The notes: a model not told the origin generated them from the sequence alone. DNA of 64,000 nt from Cinclus cinclus (GCF_963662255.1 NC_085071.1:905201-969200), one strand, 5' to 3'; numbered from the stretch's first letter, positions 22,584-35,505 are shown. Program-made: numbers and translations.

Positions 22584-25500
22584 TCAGAGGAGGAGGATCT
22601 GCTTGGAGGACACAAAGGGCTTCATGGAGGCCTCCAGTGCTGCCCTGTAGTCCTGAAGCGGGACCTCAGTGCAGGCCGGCGCTGTGAGCTGGCCCCTGCG
22701 GATGAGCTGGCACAGGGCGTCCATCATCGTGGCCACGCTCTCCTGGTCTGCACAAGAAGGAGGGAGCTCTCACTGTGCCATGCAGGGCCATCCACCACCC
22801 CTGGGAACACCTGCCCAAGGCCACACAGGGGCCCTGGGTGTGACATGCCCCCAGCTCAGGCACATGGGATGAGGAAGAGCCCCCAGCACAGTCCCTGCCT
22901 GAATCCAGCACCAGTGTCTCAGCACCCTGGTGATGCCTTAAGTTTTAGCTTTCATATTTTCCAGATTCTGTACTGCATTAGTATATAACTCTGAACTTCA
23001 TGTAAAGTGTTTAGTTAGGCAAAACAATCCTTTTCCAGCCTGAGAACCAAGGACACCATCCCAGCTTCAGGCTGCAAATAATATAAACAACAGCAAATTG
23101 AGGAGAGCAATCTGGGAGGATGGGACTTCATAACCTGGAGCTGTAATTGGACAATTAATCCCAATATGTAAATGGACCAAAACTTATAAAATTGTGAAAA
23201 CGCGTGACCTGTCGTCCACCTTGGGCTCCTGTACTGCCCAAGGTGAATCTTTTGAAGGCTTTTTTAATAAATACCTATCTATTCCTTTAACACAGTCTAG
23301 CCTCGGTTCCAGGTAGCCTTTTCAAGACATCATTGGGACAGAGAGATGGCTCTGTGAGTGGGAGTGAGGATGGTACTGGGTGGGGTTTGGCTGTGCTCCT
23401 GCACCTGGCACAGGGACAGATCCTCAGCTCCCCAGCTCAGTTCCCTCAGCTCCCCCGGCTCAGGTCTCTCAGCTCCCCAGCTCAGGTCCCTCACCTCCCC
23501 CTGCCTCAGGTCCTTCAGCCCCCCGGCTCAGGTCCCTCAGCTCCCCGCAGCTCAGATCTCTCAACACCCCTGACTCACCCTGTGCGTGGTCCTTCCGCCA
23601 CTGTGTCATCCAGAACCCACGGAGCCGCACGTCCCGGAAGATGAAGGCACTCTGTGGAGAGGGAATGTGTGACACCTGTGTCCCCCCAGTACCCAGTGAC
23701 ACTCCTCTGTCCCCTTGTGTAAATAACAGTGGTGTCCCCTTGTGTAAATAACAGTGGTGTCCCCTTGTGCATCCCATGTCCCCTCACACAGGCGGTGACA
23801 CACGTGACCCCTCCCAGCATTACAGTGGTGGAAAGTGGCAGTAAGTCCCCACATAAGAGCTCCCATTTATAAGACAGGGATGCAGAGGCAACTCCGAGGG
23901 TGTGGAGTCAGGGCAGGTTTGATGCTCAGCACCTGTGGGGTCATTTCCCCACTGGAATTTTTTTGGCAGCCCAAACCCTCCATATAAAAAGCCAAGAGCC
24001 CAGCAATGGGACACAGCTTGTCCTGCAATGGACCCCATTAGGCAAATGATGAAGGCTGGTCTCAGTCTGCGGCTTGGGAGAGCCAGGTGCCCACAGTACC
24101 AAGGGGATGGGGACACACAGTGGAGCACAGAAGGGAGCATCCCCAGTACTCACCACAGGCACCATCACAGGCTGCTTTGCCATCCCCCCGTAGGTGACCA
24201 TGGTCCCCTTGGGCCTGGAGTAGGAAAAGGGTATTGGGTTAGGTGGTCCTGAAAGTGCAGCTCTGAGTTGCCACCTCCTCCTCTGCCGTCCCCAGACCCT
24301 CTGGGGCTGTCCTTGCACCCAGGGCTCCCCAGTTACCCCTCAGATCCCACTTTCCAGGCTCTCCTCTTGCTTCGATGCACCATTAGCTGATTTTGCAGCT
24401 CAGCACACCAGTTACACCTTGTCAGGACGTGGGGGACCTTCACAACTGAAGCCTAGCCTAGCCACCGGCAGTGTGAGGCTTTAAATCACTGTTATCCAAA
24501 ACCACTTTTCCATTCATCTTCCCTCTCCAAAAGTTCAACAGACTCCAGAGCAGGACCCTCTACTGCCAGTTTCTGTCCCCAAGCTTGTGCCCAGCCCAGC
24601 CAAACTTACTGCAGATGCCGCAGCATCTCCGTGGTGCTTTTGCCTCCAACGCAGTTCAGGGCGAGCCGGGGCCTCGGGATGCTCTGCAAGGGTTTATGAC
24701 AAAGGTTGATGGCTCCTTCAGGGGATGGGAGCACTGTTCTTGACAAAACATCTGCATTGACATCAACATTTACCTGAAGGCTACTGAGAGTTACAGAGCT
24801 AAAATCTGTCAGAATCAAGGAACAGCTGGGGTCGGAAGGGACTCATTCCAATCCCCTGCCATGTGCAGGAAGACACTTCAGCTAGATCAGGCTGCTTCAA
24901 GCCCAACCTGATTAGAACCAAAATCTGTGATCCTTCTGTTGAGGCAGCAGCAAAATCCCTCCACTCCTGGAGCTAAATCCTGATCTGGAGATGAATTTGT
25001 CCTTCCCACCATCCCTGCGTTTCTCCCCAGTACTGAACAGCAGTGACAGTCCTGGACCATCTCTCCAGTGGAACCAGCACTGAGGTACCTTAAATATGTC
25101 TTTCATCTCTGGCTTTCTCAGCATCTCCTCTGTGATAACACGGTCAGCGCCCAGGGCCATCAGCCTCTCCACTAGCTTTGGGAGATCAGGTCTGGGGAGG
25201 GGAAAAGGAGATTAAAAAAAGAGGACTAGATGAGCCAGGAAGCAGAGTTCCACCTTCTTTTTCCTTCTACTCCAGCACTGTGAAGGGACAACAGGATGGA
25301 GGACAATTTGGAGGAGCAAACAGGAGAAAGTCCTGGGTTAGATGGGCAGAATGAGCAGATCCAGCTCCCAAACTTGCTCCTCCCCAGGGGACCCACCTTT
25401 CCCTCACCACATTGATGGTCTTGATGCCGGAGGCCCTGGCAATCTGGATGACAGCCTGGCCCACACCACTGTTGGCAGCATTCTGGATGACAGAGTCACC

Positions 25501-28500
25501 TGGAGGTGAATAAACCCAGATTCCCACTGCAGAGGCAGCCAGGAAATCCATGTGGAGTTGCTTCCTCATGGCAGGGCCATACCGGGCACCAGGCTCTCGA
25601 AGTCGGCCAGCAGACGGAATGCTGTGCAGGGGTTGACGCTCAGAGTGGCAGCACAGAGCACTGGGATGTCACTGGGCACCTTCAGCAGCTTCTCCTCAGG
25701 GAACACTCCCCGTGTCCGCCACGTCCCTGTGCACAGCAGCACCATGGGCACAGCCACAGCAGGGGGGGAAAACAAAGGAAAACCATCAGCTCACAGCGTA
25801 GCCTTGGCACTGGCAGCATTGTGCACCAGGAACCAGCTACACCCTGGAAAGGGAATTAGGGAATGGGTTCCCATATGGGTAGAGTCAGAACGCTCCAAGA
25901 GGTAAGGAATGGATTCCTCGCTGCCTGCCAAGATTTATCACCCAGCAAAGCCTAATCATTTCCCAGAGGGATAATGTGATGGGGGCTTCCTGGCCATGTG
26001 TGCTGAGATAATGGAAATCTCTCCAGCCTATGGATGAGCCCATATATTCCAAGCCAATTTAGTCAGCTTTACTCCCTCTATGCTTATAACCAATTTAACC
26101 TTCTATCATCTATTTACAGCATTTTTATGCTTAAAAATACCCCATTTGGCTCTTAACTCCATAGTTTTCCTTCTCTCATTTAGCAAAAAGTCTTTTAAGA
26201 AGAAATAGGCAAAGAACAAGCTGTGACACTAAACCACAACGAGCAAATATCAGGCCATTGGCATTTTGGAGGAGCATGGGAGACATTTGTTGGGAAATAA
26301 ACTCCCACACTTTCCCAGTGGAGCATTACTAAAGAGAAAACTACAGTGAGAGGCCACCACAATCTTGCCTGTGTGAAATGTTTTATCCCAGGTCTTCAGG
26401 TGATGGGATACAACATGGTTGTTTTCAGAGAAACACAGATTACTGCAATACTTTATAATGGCACAGACATCCCATAAAGGGTCTATGCTACAGGAAAGAA
26501 GGTTATTGCTAAATTTAAGTTTGGCACAAGCAATGGCATTGCCACTGCTCCTATTCCAGGTGTTCTAGGGTGCATGGTAAGTCCTGTGCACAGGAGCCTC
26601 CTCCCTGGGGGCCCTCATCCTTCCTGAGAGCCTTTGTGTGTCTGTGAGGATGAGCAGCATCACTTGCTGAGGCTGGGGAGCAGGAACTGAGCTTGATTAA
26701 AACATACATTAAAAATAAAATTAAAATATATCAATAAATTAAAAATAAAAACAGGTGATAAAAGTAAGCCAAGATACAAACAGCTAAGAAATAACTCCAT
26801 CAATTATCCCAACTGTCTCACTATGATTGGTCTCACATGGCACTAAATGGGTTCCAACTCCTTCTTCCCTTGCCCAGCATTCCCTAATGGAGCTTTGTTC
26901 CCCATTTTGAGTCCCATCCTACCACGTGTTATTGCTGTAAATGAAGGGGCTTGTGGCTGTATACACATCTTACAAATATGGTGCTTTGGAGAGTTTTGCT
27001 TTTGCTCTGGAGCCCCCAAAATCCCCCCAGCAGCTCACACAGGAGCAGAACCATGGATGTGATCTCTGGGCAAGCCTGGGCACCCCCCAGGTGCTCCAGC
27101 ATCCCAAAAATCCCCGGGAAGACGCCCTGCAGGTGGGGGGTGAGCAAGGACCCAGCGGTGCCAAGGATAAACTCACCGAGTCCAGCGTCTGCAGGGATGA
27201 CCCAGTCTCCAGGTTTCAGAGCTGTCACACGGTACCCAACCTCCAGCACCTCCCCGACACCTTCGTTGCCTCCCACGGCTGGCAGCGGCGACAGGAGGGG
27301 GTAGGTCCCTGTATGGAAGCTGGAGGTGAGCTGGAGACCCCCTCATACCCCAACATCCCTGTGCCAGGAGCCATCTCTGCACTCTTCCAGACAGGAGCTG
27401 GGTTTGGTGATCCTCATGGGTCCCTTCCAGCTCGGAGCATCCTGCAAGAACTAATGTGCGAGGTATTAATCCAAAACATTACCTTGGATCATGTTGATGT
27501 CAGCAGGATTGATGGGGGCTGCCAGCATCTTGATGTGGACATCGCAGTCCCCCAACTTTGGCACTTCCAGATCCTTCAGTCTGAATAGGGAGACACAAAG
27601 GAAAAGGGCATTAACACCAGTTTGGTGATGTCTTCTGTGCTGTGGCTGAAGCTGGAGGATACCTGTATCAGCTATGCACCCCACCAAAATTAACAGCACC
27701 ATATGTTCCATCCCATTAAAAGATCAGATTTATGTTAGACAGAAGAACAGATTTTTGAAGGAGGCTGCTAAAAGCCATCCAAAACAATCCCGTGTCACCA
27801 ATCCCAGTGATGCTCACTAAACAAACTCAGCAGGTTGCGCAAAAAGCTGTGGTTTTGGCTGGGGATTTTGCAGCTTGTCCTGCCTTGTTCAGGCACTATG
27901 GGAACCTGTGATATTTCTGGAAATATGTGAAAAAGAAGAAGTCACAAAGCACAAAGCAAGACCGGTCTTGCACAAGCAATGGGGTGATAACAGTAAATCT
28001 CAGGAAGTGCAAGTGGTGACAAGCACCATTGCACAACTAAATGATCATTTGGAAAAGCAACAGGCCCCCAAAAAAACAGGGGGCTGGTGTCTGGATGCAA
28101 CTGGATAATATATCAGCATGAACTGAGCTGGTTCAAGAGGGACAGCAAGACCTCAAAATTTCCTCCCTTGAAAAAAAAAGCCTAAACTCCACAAAACTAT
28201 GACTTTCTCCTTGCCACGATTTTTGATGCTGAGCATCAGCAGCTGTCCCAACAAATGCTTGTGATGCTGCTTTGGTCCCTAAACTGGGATCTCAAAGAGA
28301 AGACCCATCAATGGGGTACAACCCAGGATGAAGTTGGGGAGCAGTGATGCTGGGGCCCAGACTTCCCTGTCATACCCCAAATTAAGCAAGAATGGGATTT
28401 TTGAGAAAAACATGAGGTTTAAGGCAAACACAAGGAGCAGCAGCAGGAGGGTGGGAGATATGGAGGCATCACCCCCAGGATCCACCTGTGAGACCATGGC

Positions 28501-29017
28501 ACCAGGAAAATATCAGGGCATCCCAGCGTCCTCCTGTCCCCCTTGGTGTTCGGGGGTCCTACAGGGAGCTGCACCCCACCCCCACCCTCTACACCTGGGG
28601 TGGGCAAGTCCTGACCCCCTGCACTGCACCCCCGAAGCAGCCCTGCAGCACCCTAAAACCTCACCTGCACCCCCACCCCCCTCTGCACCCCTGTGCCAGC
28701 CTCCACTCCAGATCTCTGCCCAGTTGTGCCCCCCCCCAGCCTTGGCCCTACACCTGCACCCCCTCACTGCAATGCCCCCCAGATTTACCCCCACCCCATT
28801 CCTGCACGCCCCTGCAATGCACCCCCGTGTCCCCCCCTTACTGCACGACGGCTGCGGGCTCCCCGTGCCGCTCATACAACAGCCCGAGCGGAGCGGTCCC
28901 CGCCGTGGCCGATCGCGCCCGCACGGGGAGGTTCCGAACCGCGGGGGTCCGAACCGAGGGGTTCAGCACTTGGGGGGTCCGCGCCCCGTGCAGGACCCGC
29001 GCCGCCGCCCGCTGCAT
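22584..29017 (-). CDS. MECR: MECR, mitochondrial trans-2-enoyl-CoA/ACP reductase, complete, ten coding exons
   Basis: NADPH-dependent reductase of the last step of mitochondrial type II fatty-acid synthesis, which feeds lipoate production. Minus-strand exons: 29017-28842, 27580-27483, 27308-27177, 25726-25583, 25499-25397, 25191-25089, 24683-24610, 24214-24154, 23651-23579, 22747-22584. All are GT-AG with consistent phases, totalling 1,128 nt or 375 aa (human 373). Residues 1 to about 45 are an Arg-rich presequence. The core follows as [17 protein letters not shown], with the catalytic Tyr at 94 in TYPLL, AVGGNEG, and [14 protein letters not shown]. Next come the nucleotide-binding [12 protein letters not shown], the block [15 protein letters not shown], and [14 protein letters not shown]. 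The C-terminus is [12 protein letters not shown]. An upstream in-frame GTG was not taken as start. Intron 4 is only 83 bp. No clear minus-strand polyadenylation hexamer was found. Identity is near certain. Confidence 0.97.
22931..23332 (+). mobile_element. Solo LTR of an endogenous retrovirus in MECR intron 9
   Basis: Begins TGATG and ends CATCA, forming the terminal inverted repeats of an LTR of 402 bp. Inside are a TATA-like ACTTATAAAA (about 23182-23191), a short inverted pair flanking R (caccttggg / cccaaggtg) and AATAAA at 23266-23271, in the order expected for U3-R-U5. No internal retroviral sequence adjoins it. Flanks CTGG and TTGG could be a decayed 4-bp target duplication. It is antisense to MECR. 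Confidence 0.7.
23410..23578. repeat. Short tandem repeat beside MECR exon 9 donor
   Basis: About six imperfect units of roughly 24-26 bp of the form cagctccccagctcaggtcc, running up to the exon 9 donor. Composition is C/T-rich on the plus strand, hence G/A-rich in the MECR transcript. Confidence 0.75.
23700..23772. repeat. Tandem repeat in MECR intron 8
   Basis: Two and a half copies of a 31-bp unit containing gtccccttgtgtaaataaca and cagtggt, nearly identical to each other, 50 bp upstream of exon 9. Confidence 0.8.
24811..24912 (-). repeat. CR1 LINE 3' end fragment, MECR intron 6
   Basis: The plus strand shows the reverse complement of a CR1 tail: agaatcaaggaacagctggg, a ggaagggac block, ccaatcccctgccatgtgca, and a decayed caagcccaacctg end. 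It lies between exons 7 and 6 of MECR in the same orientation as the gene. Confidence 0.75.
27395..27440 (+). repeat. Short CR1 3' end remnant, MECR intron 2
   Basis: gtttggtgatcctcatgggt followed by cccttccagctcgg resembles the last part of CR1. At about 45 bp it is a weak call. Confidence 0.45.
28922..28981 (-). repeat. MECR: 15-bp tandem repeat encoding pentads in the MECR presequence
   Basis: Four consecutive 15-nt units in frame encode [20 protein letters not shown] (residues 13-32), within the mitochondrial targeting peptide. On the plus strand the units read like ggggtccgaaccgag. Confidence 0.8.
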
Positions 29018-29330
29018 TCGTCCCCGCTCGGCCGAACTCGGCACTTGTCGACGCCCCTCGGCTGAGCCCAGAGCAGCCGCTGGTGACGCTCAACTTGGCT
29101 CCGCCCCATCCACCCCGCCCCCCCCCGTCCTTAAGGCGGCCCGGCCGCTCCTGCCCTGAGCGGGCGGTGACCGAGCCGGAGCTCGGCTTACTTTACTTAC
29201 TTTGCTTACTTACGGAGCAGGGACTGACTGGCTGAGCCGGGACTCAGGCAGGGGGGCCTCGCTTCCTGCTGGGTTGTCCCCGGAACGCTCTGAGATTATT
29301 AACTGTGTCCGTGTCGGCGCAGCCAGGCTC
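29018..29330 (-). promoter_or_regulatory. MECR: MECR promoter / CpG island
   Basis: GC- and CpG-rich block upstream of the MECR ATG, with GC boxes (CCGCCCC near 29101-29107 and a CCCCGCCCCCC run near 29113) readable as Sp1/KLF sites on the minus strand. A TTAC-rich microrepeat at about 29186-29213 (ttactttacttactttgctt) lies inside. Start sites were not determined. Confidence 0.6.
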
Positions 29331-29374
29331 TCTGTGCGATGGGCACAAGAGCATCTTGGTGCACGTGGTCAGCG

Positions 29375-29578
29375 GATCGTGGAATCATTTAGATTGGAAA
29401 ATACCTCCAAGATCATGGTTATGAGACACCCTATCCCTGGAAGTGTCCAAGGCCTGGTTGGACAGGGCTTGGAGCAGCCTGGGATAATGGCAGGTGTCCT
29501 GGCCCATGGCAGGGGTTCAATGGGATGAGCTTTAAGGTCCCTTCCCACCCAAACCATTCAATGATTCTGTGATTTTTG
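29375..29578 (+). repeat. CR1-derived fragment with inverted head
   Basis: An antisense-looking head (gaatcatttagattggaaaa, cctccaagatcatg) is joined at tatccctggaagtgtccaag to a plus-strand CR1 3' end that terminates in attctgtgattt. It has the same architecture as the copy at 15311-15530, and this copy keeps the 3' tail. Confidence 0.8.
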
Positions 29579-32500
29579 GGGAGAAAAGTCCCTTTTCTCT
29601 GCTTTATTACCAAGTGCCTTCCAGCTGCCCTGGCCAGGATGGACATACTCCCAGCAGGGAAGTGTTCATCAGATGATTATTTAAAACAACAGGTGCTTGA
29701 CACAAGTGGTGAGAAACAAATTCCTGATAGTAATTTAATTCAATGTTTTGTATCATTATCTTGAATGAAAGGTCTCATTTAGTCTTCCAATTAAAACTGA
29801 TTAGATCAGAGGGGGGGAAAGAGAAGTGGAGGCTCCTGCCTTCCTGACAGACCTGTCACAGAGAACAGTGGGGCTTAAAAATTATTTCTTCTCTCATGTG
29901 GGATTGGACTTCTCATCTGGATGCTGGGAGCAGCTCCCTAAATCCTGGTTTGTCCAACACAGGCTGTGTAATTAGCAGATTCCTTCATTAACACTATCCC
30001 TCCCTGTGCCAAGCCTGGAGTCTGCTGGTCCCTGTGGCCTGGAGTACCCAGGGTGGGTGAGGACTCCTTGGGGATCTCCAATAGGAACCTGTGGCCCGGT
30101 CCTGCGTCTCCCAGACTTTGGCACCTGCAGTTTAGGGGGCCAGTTCTATCCCTGCTCTGCAGTGTTTGGGTTCAAAGGCCACCAGCATCACCCTGAAATC
30201 CAAATGCTTCCCCTGACTGCTCACCCCATTCCATTCTCAAGCACATGGTATTTTATCCCTGTAGAACTGCTTTGTAAAGGATTGGTATCCAAGGGAGGAG
30301 TTGCTAAGTTCAGCCCCACAGATTCCACCTGGATCCTCACAGATCTTCCCAAGACAGTCCCCATTCTGGTGAGCCACTGCAGACAGACCTGGTAGGCACT
30401 GAAACAGGGTCAGGTGCTCAGGGCAGAGTCCTTTCTGGCTCAGGAGACCCATCCCTAAGGCTGTCATGATCCTAAATAAAAGACTTAGTCAAGCTGCTTG
30501 ATAGTTCACATCATTTTTTTTTATTAAAAAAGGAAAACAATATATTATTTGGGGTATGAATTCATGTCAATTCAGGTTCAAGATGAAGGAAAAGTTCAGG
30601 TTTGGAAGAAGGGTTTTCTGCCTTTTCTGGGTTATGATTTGCTTTTTGGGGGAGCCTCAGATGGCTCAGGGGCGTTCCCACCAGAGCCTCTGTGACAGCA
30701 CGGGGAAGACAGAAAAAGAACTTTTCTCATTGACTTCTTCTGCTTATTATGAGTCTTGAGGAGACTTGCAGGTAGATGTAAAAGTCTCCCATATGATGGC
30801 ACCTCAAGGACAACAGAGTCAGAGGACAAAACAGCCTTTTCCCACCTGGTTGGTTTGGTGGGATCCTGGGCATGTCCAGGTCCTGGCAGCACCTCCACCT
30901 CCGGGCAGGAAGGGGCCTCCCTGGCTGCTTCCAGTATGGCTGGACATTTCAATCAGCATTTTAATCTAATCACAGCAATAAAATTATGGGATTTTAATAA
31001 CCTCAAAACCTTCAGCTTTCCAAGGATGCCAGGAATACCTCCAATATTTTGTGTTATGGGGGGGACACATGAGCAGCCCCTAATGGAGGACACTGGTAGT
31101 GTCCATGCCCTGCCCCTCATGGCAAGGGGTTAATCACTAATTACAGCAGCCAAATGACAGACCTCTCCATCCCCTTATAAATGTGTGCACCCACAAATCA
31201 GGGCTGGCAGACGATTTATGATTATTTGGTTAATGTTTCTCCTGCAACAAGCACAATTTCCGGGTGATTAATGACTACTTCTGGAATTACAATTATATAT
31301 CCTGGAATATCCTGGAATTACACTTTTTTATAGAAGTGTTGCATGAAAATCCACTTTGCAGTTGAGGGTTTAGGAGTAGGTGGGCAGAGGAGGAAGAGGA
31401 GATGATTCCTCATCTGGAATCTGGGGGAAGGAGTGATGTCCTCTGCTCCCCTCTGCTTTAACCCCTGTTATTGTTAATGAGCTGTGATTTTTCATATTAT
31501 CATGATTTATACAGCCATTGATTAATTGGAGTTGTTCTCACTTGGGCACAACAGGAAGGCAAAGGTGCTGCCAATAAGTTGGGTTTATTCCTGTAGATGT
31601 GAGGGGATGCAGGGTGGGAACAAGCACCTTCATGACACCAGGGTGGCATTTGCTACCATTTTTTCCCTAAATCCTATTGAGGACAGAGATTTTTCTCTCC
31701 TGGTTTAGGAGGAGTTGAGCCCAGAAGGTTCAGCCTGACCCCGGGAGCCTCATGGGCTGTACTGCCTCAGTGCTTAATCAAGTTAATGTGGAATTATTAA
31801 TTAACTCCTTATAAGATTAACACACCTTTTAATTAAAGGGAATAATAATTTATAGCCCTTTCCCTTTCTGGTGGAGAAATGGAAGGTGTGTCTGCTTTGC
31901 TTAGGATAAAATAAGAAAGGTGAGGCTGGAGAGATTTCTGGGAAGGGTTTCTGGGGAGGGGGGCAGAATTTGGTGTTGCATCTCAGTGGCTGTCCAAGGG
32001 CAGCCAGATGTGGTCCAAGCCCTGCTGGATCCCCTGGACAACAGATCAGGAGGCTGGGCTGGGATCTCAGGGCTGGGATGCACCAAAAGGACAAGGCTTG
32101 TGAAACAAGCCCCAAAATAACTTCCTTGTCCAGGCAGAGAAGGGGATGCTCAGAATCCCCCACGGGGGAAGGTGGCAGAGGGGCTACCCTGACCCCCAAG
32201 CACTGAGCTCCCATGTCCCATGTCCCTGGACCCTTCTCCCTCTTCCCAGTCACTGCAGCCACCATCCTGCGTCCATTGCAGGCTCCTGGGGCCAGTCTCT
32301 CCCCACCTCCTATGTTTTGTAATGCTTGACAACAGCTCAGCTGGTTATTTTCCCATTTTGAGCCTCACTCCCCCTAAACCCAGCAGTGCTGGCAGAGCCC
32401 CATTGCTCTGACATCAATTGCTTTTTATTAGACATGCCTGAATCTTTGAATGGAAAACATATTGTCCTTAAAGACCTTCTTTACATAATCCTTGGTTTAT

Positions 32501-35045
32501 CCCTGAATCCCTCATTTAACATCTCTGATGGAGCTGGACAATCCCATAAACTATTGAATTCTTCACCTCAAAACATGTGCCCGATGCTGCTCCCAGCTCC
32601 ACATGGGGATGAGGGTGGTGGGATGGGATGCCCACAGAGGTTTTATTTTTTAAGCACACTGATGGCTGTTTCTTGCCTCTCTGATCTTTTTTAAATCCCC
32701 CTTTAAATTGTTTCATTGTCAGATAATTAAGAAAAAATGTATAGGAAGAAACATAACGCTCGATGGCAAATGGAGAATTGATGAGTTCTGATCCTCTGCC
32801 AAGGAGATGAACAAGGCAGATTCAGCTCCAGCCATAAATAAAGAAGGAGAGGGAGATGCTGAGAGGACCCAGCTGTGCTGGGACATCATCCTTGCTTGCT
32901 CCTTGCTTTTTCCATCAAAGCTTTTTCCCGTGCTGCCAATATTCGGGTTGTGCAGTGGAGCTGGTCCATCCCTGGACTTTCAGGGGTGATTGATGAAAAA
33001 ATCATCTAGTTGAGACATTTTTCCAGCTTGGGACAGTGCAGGAGTTGGTCCTGGAGGCTGGTGTTTGGGAGGTGACACAGAACTGAGGTATGATGTCCAC
33101 TGGCCATCATCCAGCTGAATGAGGAAGAGCATGGCCGGGATGGGGAAGAGAGATGCTGCTTTTGGGGAGATGCTGCTTTGGGGGCCCATGTTGCCACAAT
33201 GGCAGCCAGAGGCATCATCCCAAGTGACTTGGCATGGAAGATCTCTTGAAACATCTTGAAAAGTTACCCAGGTGAAGAAAATCACCAAATTTGTGTCTTA
33301 TATACTTTTAAAACTGTATTTTAACTTCTCTTTTTTCCTTCTGTTGTCTGCAGACCTGAAATTTTCCCAGCATTGCAGGAAATTGTGAGCATGAACAATT
33401 ACTTGGGAAAGGAACTGATGGATGTCTGGGTTCTGTCTGTTCCAGAGATGGTTGGTTTTGTCTGTTCCTGTGAAACGCCTGATGAACTCTCTTTGTCACA
33501 AACTGCCGAGTGCATCTTTTCCCCAGTGGGGTCTGGAAAACCACTAAAGCAGAGCTGCTGATACTTGGAAGAGGGCAAACAAGAGAGAGGAGTGCTGGCA
33601 TTTCCCCTGTACATAAAACTGAACAAAATAAACCCAAACAAGATGTAAAACCAAATTAAAAATGATAATAAATAAATGTTGGATGTGATACTCTTCCCTC
33701 CTTTCCATGCAGTTGGATTTTAAATTGAACTAGTTGCACACCCAGCTCTGTGCTCAGGCTCCAGCCTGTCAGCACTGAGACATGATTATGAGAAATTTGA
33801 GCAATAGCCAAACCTCAGGTCTGAAAATAAATTAAATTTGTGATTTTGGATGTGACCAGAGACACAAAATGCCTTGACTGATTTATATCCCCCCTCAAAA
33901 AACCTCCATCCTGAGGCAATACCGAAGGAGCAGCACTAACAGTTTTGATGTAGAACTGCTTGGGATCAATGCCTTAGTTCTGGTTGGTTTTTAATCAAGG
34001 TCATTTTCTTGAAAGGTTTAGGGATGGGCAAATCCACACAGCTGGAATGGCAGCTGGGCTGAAGTGCTGAGCAGATGGACAGGTGGATGGTGCATGGTAC
34101 TGTGGAATATTTTGGGGTTAAAAGCAGTTTGTGAAAATTCTAGGAGCATTTATGATGCTCCCAGAGAGCTCCAAAAGCAGGGGAGGGACTAAAATGGACC
34201 CTTGTGTCTCCAGTAATGTGATTTTTAGCTGTTTTACATGACAATTCCAGGGTAGGGACCACAGGGTAATGCAGGGCTATTTCTGCATTTCCACCCTGCA
34301 CTCACAGAAGTATTTCCAGGAATAAAAAAACAGAGACAAAATTGACCTGAAGGGAGATAAATAAGCCCAAAACAAGGTGAATGGAGGAAACATTTGGACT
34401 TTTCCTGCAAGGGTGGCTAGGAAGCAGCTGTGTCTCCAGGTGCTGTGGGTGCAGCTCCAGGAGCAGCACAGTATGCCCCGAGGTAACATTGGTGGTGCCG
34501 ACGTCCCCACATCTGTCCCATTCCAGGGAGGACAGAAATGGGAGAGTTTAGTGGGGTAGCAGAGGGGGAACAACCAGAGTCCTAATAACTGTTGGGATTT
34601 AAAATTCTGCAGTGGAGCTGCTGCCTTGGGCCGTTCCTCGCCAGCCCAGGAGGGAGGTCCTGGGGGTTTGCATCTCTCCATGGAAATCCCTGTAAAACCC
34701 CACTGGGGGAGCTGGTGGCACAAAGGAGGGCAGTCAGGGCTGGCCAGGGCAGTGGTGCCCTGCAGGGCCTGCCCAGGGGCTCCCAGCTGACAGGGGCTGG
34801 GATGCTGCCATGGGCTGGGCAAGATGTTCCACCTGCAGATCTGGGGACATTGCATGGAGCTCTTGGGAAATTCAGGGACACCTTGAGGCAGCTCTCTCTG
34901 AGATAAAATGCAAAGTTTCTCCTTGGAATAAGTACCTGAGGTGAGCAAACAGCAGTTTGCTGGATGCAAGTGGTCCAAGGATTCAGCCACATGTGGGACA
35001 TCCATGAGGTTGTGCCACTGAGCACTCAAAAAATGTTGGAGCAGC
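29579..35045. other. Intergenic: MECR promoter to ERV
   Basis: No coding exon, RNA gene or clear promoter was recognised. Open frames are short and unrelated to known families. The 5' flank of the retroviral insertion ends with the target duplication at 35046. Confidence 0.45.
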
Positions 35046-35050
35046 ACCAG

Positions 35051-35482
35051 TGTTCTGGTTTACAATACAAGATATATATATTCTATTACCATCTGAGAAG
35101 GGTGATCATCCTTCTGTTAATGGGCCATTGAGTCCTACTGTATAACTGATAAGATTACATCATCCCATTGGGAGATGCTCCAGCCAGGAGGACGAGCCAA
35201 GCCTTTCCTACCTAGATAAAAACTGAGGTTTAGAACGCCAAAGGCAGCCTTTTCCCACTGGATTCCAGAGGAAGAACCAGATTTTTTCCACATCATCGCT
35301 GGACCCTTTGGAGGAAAACTGCACCAGCACCCTGACTGACAGGGTATCAGATTGTATTCTGACTCTGTCAGTGGTTTTATTTTTTATTATTGTATGTATT
35401 TTGTTTTTCCTTTTTCTCTTCCCTATTAAAAATTGTATTACTGACTTGAAGTCTCACTGGTTTTGCTTTTCAAACCAGTACA
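35051..35482 (+). repeat. 5' LTR of the ERV
   Basis: 432 bp, TGTTCTGG...CAGTACA. It contains a TATA-like AGATAAAAACT near 35214 and an ATTAAA polyadenylation-type hexamer near 35425. Relative to the 3' LTR it lacks 20 bp after tgatcatcctt and has a 2-bp longer TA run. Confidence 0.93.
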
Positions 35483-35487
35483 TTTAT

Positions 35488-35505
35488 TGGCGCCCAACGT
35501 GGGGC
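35488..35505 (+). other. Primer binding site, tRNA-Lys type
   Basis: Eighteen bases starting TGGCGCCCAACG, five bases after the 5' LTR, match the 3' end complement of tRNA-Lys(1,2), a primer used by several retroviral groups. Confidence 0.85.

Noticed and set aside
29018..29044. N-terminal extension of MECR by nine codons to 29044
   Set aside because: The extended frame begins with GTG, not ATG; the ATG at 29017 gives numbering that places the catalytic Tyr at 94, as in the human enzyme.
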